Source: Ophryocystis elektroscirrha
Taxonomy: Eukaryota; Apicomplexa; Conoidasida; Neogregarinorida; Ophryocystidae
Direction: 5' to 3'
DNA: 37,706 nucleotides
Assembly: GCA_030141585.1 (NCBI GenBank)
Contig: JAQIFP010000022.1
Span: 39,829 to 77,534 of the forward strand
Part shown: positions 35,166 to 37,706 of the stretch, piece by piece
Layout: every line of letters starts with the position of its first letter
Numbering within the stretch: position 1 is the stretch's first letter
Notes under the pieces: model-generated
What the model was told of the DNA's origin: nothing
Databases searched by the model: none
Seen by the model: the letters and a program-made list of their open reading frames with translations, nothing else
Made by a program: the position numbers and the translations under genes

Positions 35166-35200
35166 GTTCTCCAGACAGAATACCTGTTTAATTTAAATGA
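35166..35200. promoter_or_regulatory. Very short divergent intergenic region
   Basis: Only 35 nt separate the ATG of the minus-strand 67-aa frame and the ATG of DOP1. Both genes must share promoter elements or start transcription inside each other. No specific motif is identified. Confidence 0.4.
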
Positions 35201-36652
35201 ATGCTCAATCTTTCAATAAACACCGAGTCTTTTGAATATGAAATCCAATCTGTTTTGCATCTTTTTGATAAAGCTCAAGAGTGGGCTGATTTAAGCAATT
35301 GTTTGAGTCGTTTACACAAGGTTAGACGATTTATTTCTTTATAGTACTCTTTCTCTTTCAGGTACTACAAAAGTACAACCTTTCTATAGCTGTATTATCC
35401 AATTGCGAGGCTATAGCCAGTAAATTGACTGAATGCTTGAATCCTTCTTTACCCGGTAATTTAAATGAATTTTCATTAGTATTAATTTAATTAATACGAA
35501 TTTTTTCTTTAAATTTTAAAATAGTACAAATGTACATTTATTTTATTATTTATGTAATCACTGAGTTAAAGTATTCTTATTTATAAATAATTTCAAATAA
35601 AATAAATATAAAAAATTTTAATGATTTACAGCATAAAATAAATGCTTACATATTTTGGATTTTTTTTATTTCATAATATGAACACTTATAATTCAAACAT
35701 CTGTGTGTATATTTATGAATACGCATAACTTAAATATTTTTTTCAATAATTAAAGAAAATTTGTGCAAATCATTAAAATGCAATAATTAAACATGTCTAA
35801 TTTTTGACAATAAATAGATATACTATACAATATATATTTTATTATAAAACTGTTAAATTTCTAAAATATTATTATCAACAATAATCTAAAGATTTCTGTG
35901 TAACTATGTACAAATTTTAGCATAAGGGGTGCTTTAAAAATAAATAAGGGTGCTATGATACATATATGTCTACATGTTGTAATAATTACAACGATATTAG
36001 AAAACAGAATTAATAAATAACGTTATTTATTGAAATAAAAGTGTTTATAATAATTTTATATTTATAAATAAATTATTTAAAACTCAAGCTTGAAGCATAA
36101 ATTTTTTATGTATTTGTTGCTTTAGCGGGAGTACACCTTAAATGTTTGGATGTTTATAAAGAAATTTTTAGTAAATTTGATGTAAATTATCATTTTTTTA
36201 TAAAATGTTTTGAATAGGAAGAATATTTTTGTAATAATTTGGGTTTTTGGAGCTGCGGATTATTTCCCGTATTCGCAGATTCTTCATTTCAAGTTAAACC
36301 AGTATTTATTGAAATTATCAAAACATTTTATATCCCTATCAATAAAAAGTTGTTACCATGTTTAAGTGGTAGGATTCTTCATATATTCGGGAATTTCGAC
36401 GAATATGATTGTCAGGCTTATTAGTTGCTCTGTTACCTGGGTTAGAAACCATAGCTGATGGCAGCCAAACCGAGCTTAAGTATATATTGAAATGTATTGA
36501 AGAATGCGTTGGAACAAAACAATTTTGTTGCACTCTATGGATTGTTGCTCTTAGGTAATTTTTAATTAATTATATTATACACTTTTTATTTATAAAACAC
36601 TCTATTTTTTTCTCTAAATATTAGAAAGGTGCATTATACAGTTTTATATTAT

Positions 36653-36684
<32 letters not shown>

Positions 36685-37497
36685 TTAATTGTTATTCTTA
36701 CTGTAATACATAATATATTATTATTACAAGTTTATAATGTATGTGCTTTAAAATACAGTAATACAAAAAACAATTAATTTATGCCTAGTAACATAGACCG
36801 GGTTTTCTATTAATATATGGGTTTATTAATTTTATGATTCTTATCAAAATCTAGGTTTGTTTATTTGAATTTTAGTAAAAATTACTTTATTATATGCACA
36901 TCAGTATATGCTGTGTGTTCGTAGACTGTTTATTTATTAATAAATATTAGTATTTAAATAGTGTAATTGCATTCAGAACTTCAAGAGTTCGATTACCAGC
37001 ATTAAACCTATTACACTCCATAATAAGTGTTCCGAAAATTGACATTTGTGATGTGCTACCTTTTCAAGATACTCTTGTTTTGAATGCAATAGCTACAATT
37101 TTCCATGATGAATCAATTCTTGTCCAAAGACACCTTTTAGATTTATTAATTCAATTTGTACCCTTTAATTCGAATATATTCAACAAAGACCAACAAGTAA
37201 TGAATTAGTTAGCTCAAAATAGAACGCAACAATATATATATAGATCAATTTTATGAGTATGTTTAGCATATAACTCTTCATACTAACATTACTAAACATA
37301 GTACTTTATAATAATCAACGGAAACTGTAAAGTGTTTTCTTTACTAACTGAATTTGGTCCAGGTTTTTCTATTATACCACGCGCTTTATGTATTTTCTAA
37401 GAATGAAACATCACTTGTAAGAAGGGTTATCAATTGGATTACAGACGAAACAGAAATATACTCTAAAAAAAATCTATTAGCTTATTTTGAGCAACAT
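35201..37497 (+). CDS. DOP1: DOP1 (Dopey) N-terminal part, continues off the right edge
   Basis: Exons 35201-35320, 35362-35455, 36126-36181, 36218-36368, 36416-36554, 36977-37196 and 37363-37497 give the first 305 residues; a GTAAGA donor at 37498 shows the gene continues. DOP1 is a large peripheral Golgi/endosome protein that works with Mon2 in membrane traffic. The Dopey N-terminal domain is clear: AQEWADLSNCLSRLHK, LNPSLPAGVHLKCLDVYKEI, GFWSCGLFPVF, LLVALLPGLE, TSRVRLPALN and ILVQRHLLDLL, in the family order. Introns are 41, 670, 36, 47, 422 and 166 nt. A start at 35197 is excluded because its frame closes after 12 codons. Confidence 0.92.
35456..36125 (+). other. Intron 2 of DOP1
   Basis: A 670-nt A+T-rich intron splitting SLP-AGVHLK. 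No other feature was recognised. Confidence 0.85.
36555..36976 (+). other. Intron 5 of DOP1
   Basis: A 422-nt intron with a (TA)n run at about 36654-36676 and an ATTCAG acceptor. Confidence 0.85.
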
Positions 37498-37706
37498 GTA
37501 AGACTTTTACTATTTTGCATCTATTTATGAATAATTACCAACTACATCTATTATTGATCAAATTACCTTTTTATTAATAGATATATTATGTTTAAATATA
37601 CAATATATAAGATATAATATATAATATATAATATATAATATATAATATATAATATATAATATATAATATATAATATATAATATATAATATATAATATATA
37701 ATATAA
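37498..37706 (+). repeat. 7-bp satellite (AATATAT)n at right edge
   Basis: After the DOP1 exon-7 donor the sequence becomes, from about 37608 to the window end, a near-perfect 7-bp tandem array, about 14 copies. It probably lies inside a DOP1 intron. Confidence 0.85.

Noticed and set aside
1..37706. Transposons, tRNA or rRNA genes
   Set aside because: I looked for transposase or reverse-transcriptase motifs, terminal inverted repeats and cloverleaf-like segments and saw none that I could support by eye.

Overview
The window looks like nuclear DNA of a very A+T-rich eukaryote. Genes are split by introns with GT...AG ends, stops are TAA or TAG, and the DNA between exons is dominated by TA-type simple repeats. 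No bacterial, viral or transposon gene was recognised. Gene content (ARPC4, VPS16, DOP1, a Tgl/SDP1-type patatin lipase, a UFD1 zinc-finger protein, a GH18 protein with a fungal-looking Cys-rich tail, and a SAXO-like protein with axonemal-type motifs) suggests a flagellated, possibly zoosporic fungus-like opisthokont. That placement is inference and low confidence.

Layout, left to right: TA-rich repeats; the 5' part of a patatin lipase (- strand); a 23-bp minisatellite; ARPC4 (+); a secreted GH18 chitinase-like protein (+); VPS16 (+); a SAXO-like protein (+); an unidentified 693-aa protein (- strand) whose big intron holds the assembly gap; the UFD1/zinc-finger protein (+); a coiled-coil protein (-); then a run of minus-strand genes: an orphan 1607-aa protein, an orphan 555-aa helical protein, a TPR-like 343-aa protein, an atypical CAMK-type kinase and a 67-aa protein; finally DOP1 (+), which runs off the right edge.

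Most genes become readable only after many tiny introns are removed. I traced about 25 introns of 29-47 nt, nearly all of them 29-41 nt, alongside a separate class of long introns (about 53 to 1500 nt) that carry the microsatellites. All exon joins were made by hand from reading frame and splice-site agreement and have not been checked against transcripts. Intergenic spacing is often below 100 nt. VPS16 (HOPS/CORVET) and DOP1 both belong to endosome/Golgi traffic; otherwise I see no functional clustering.

The most interesting points are the minimal-intron system, including two introns that are almost pure poly(A); the GH18 protein with a broken catalytic motif; the kinase lacking the alpha-C Glu and carrying DYD in place of DFG; the orphan minus-strand genes; and a scaffold gap flanked by an exact 127-bp duplication.
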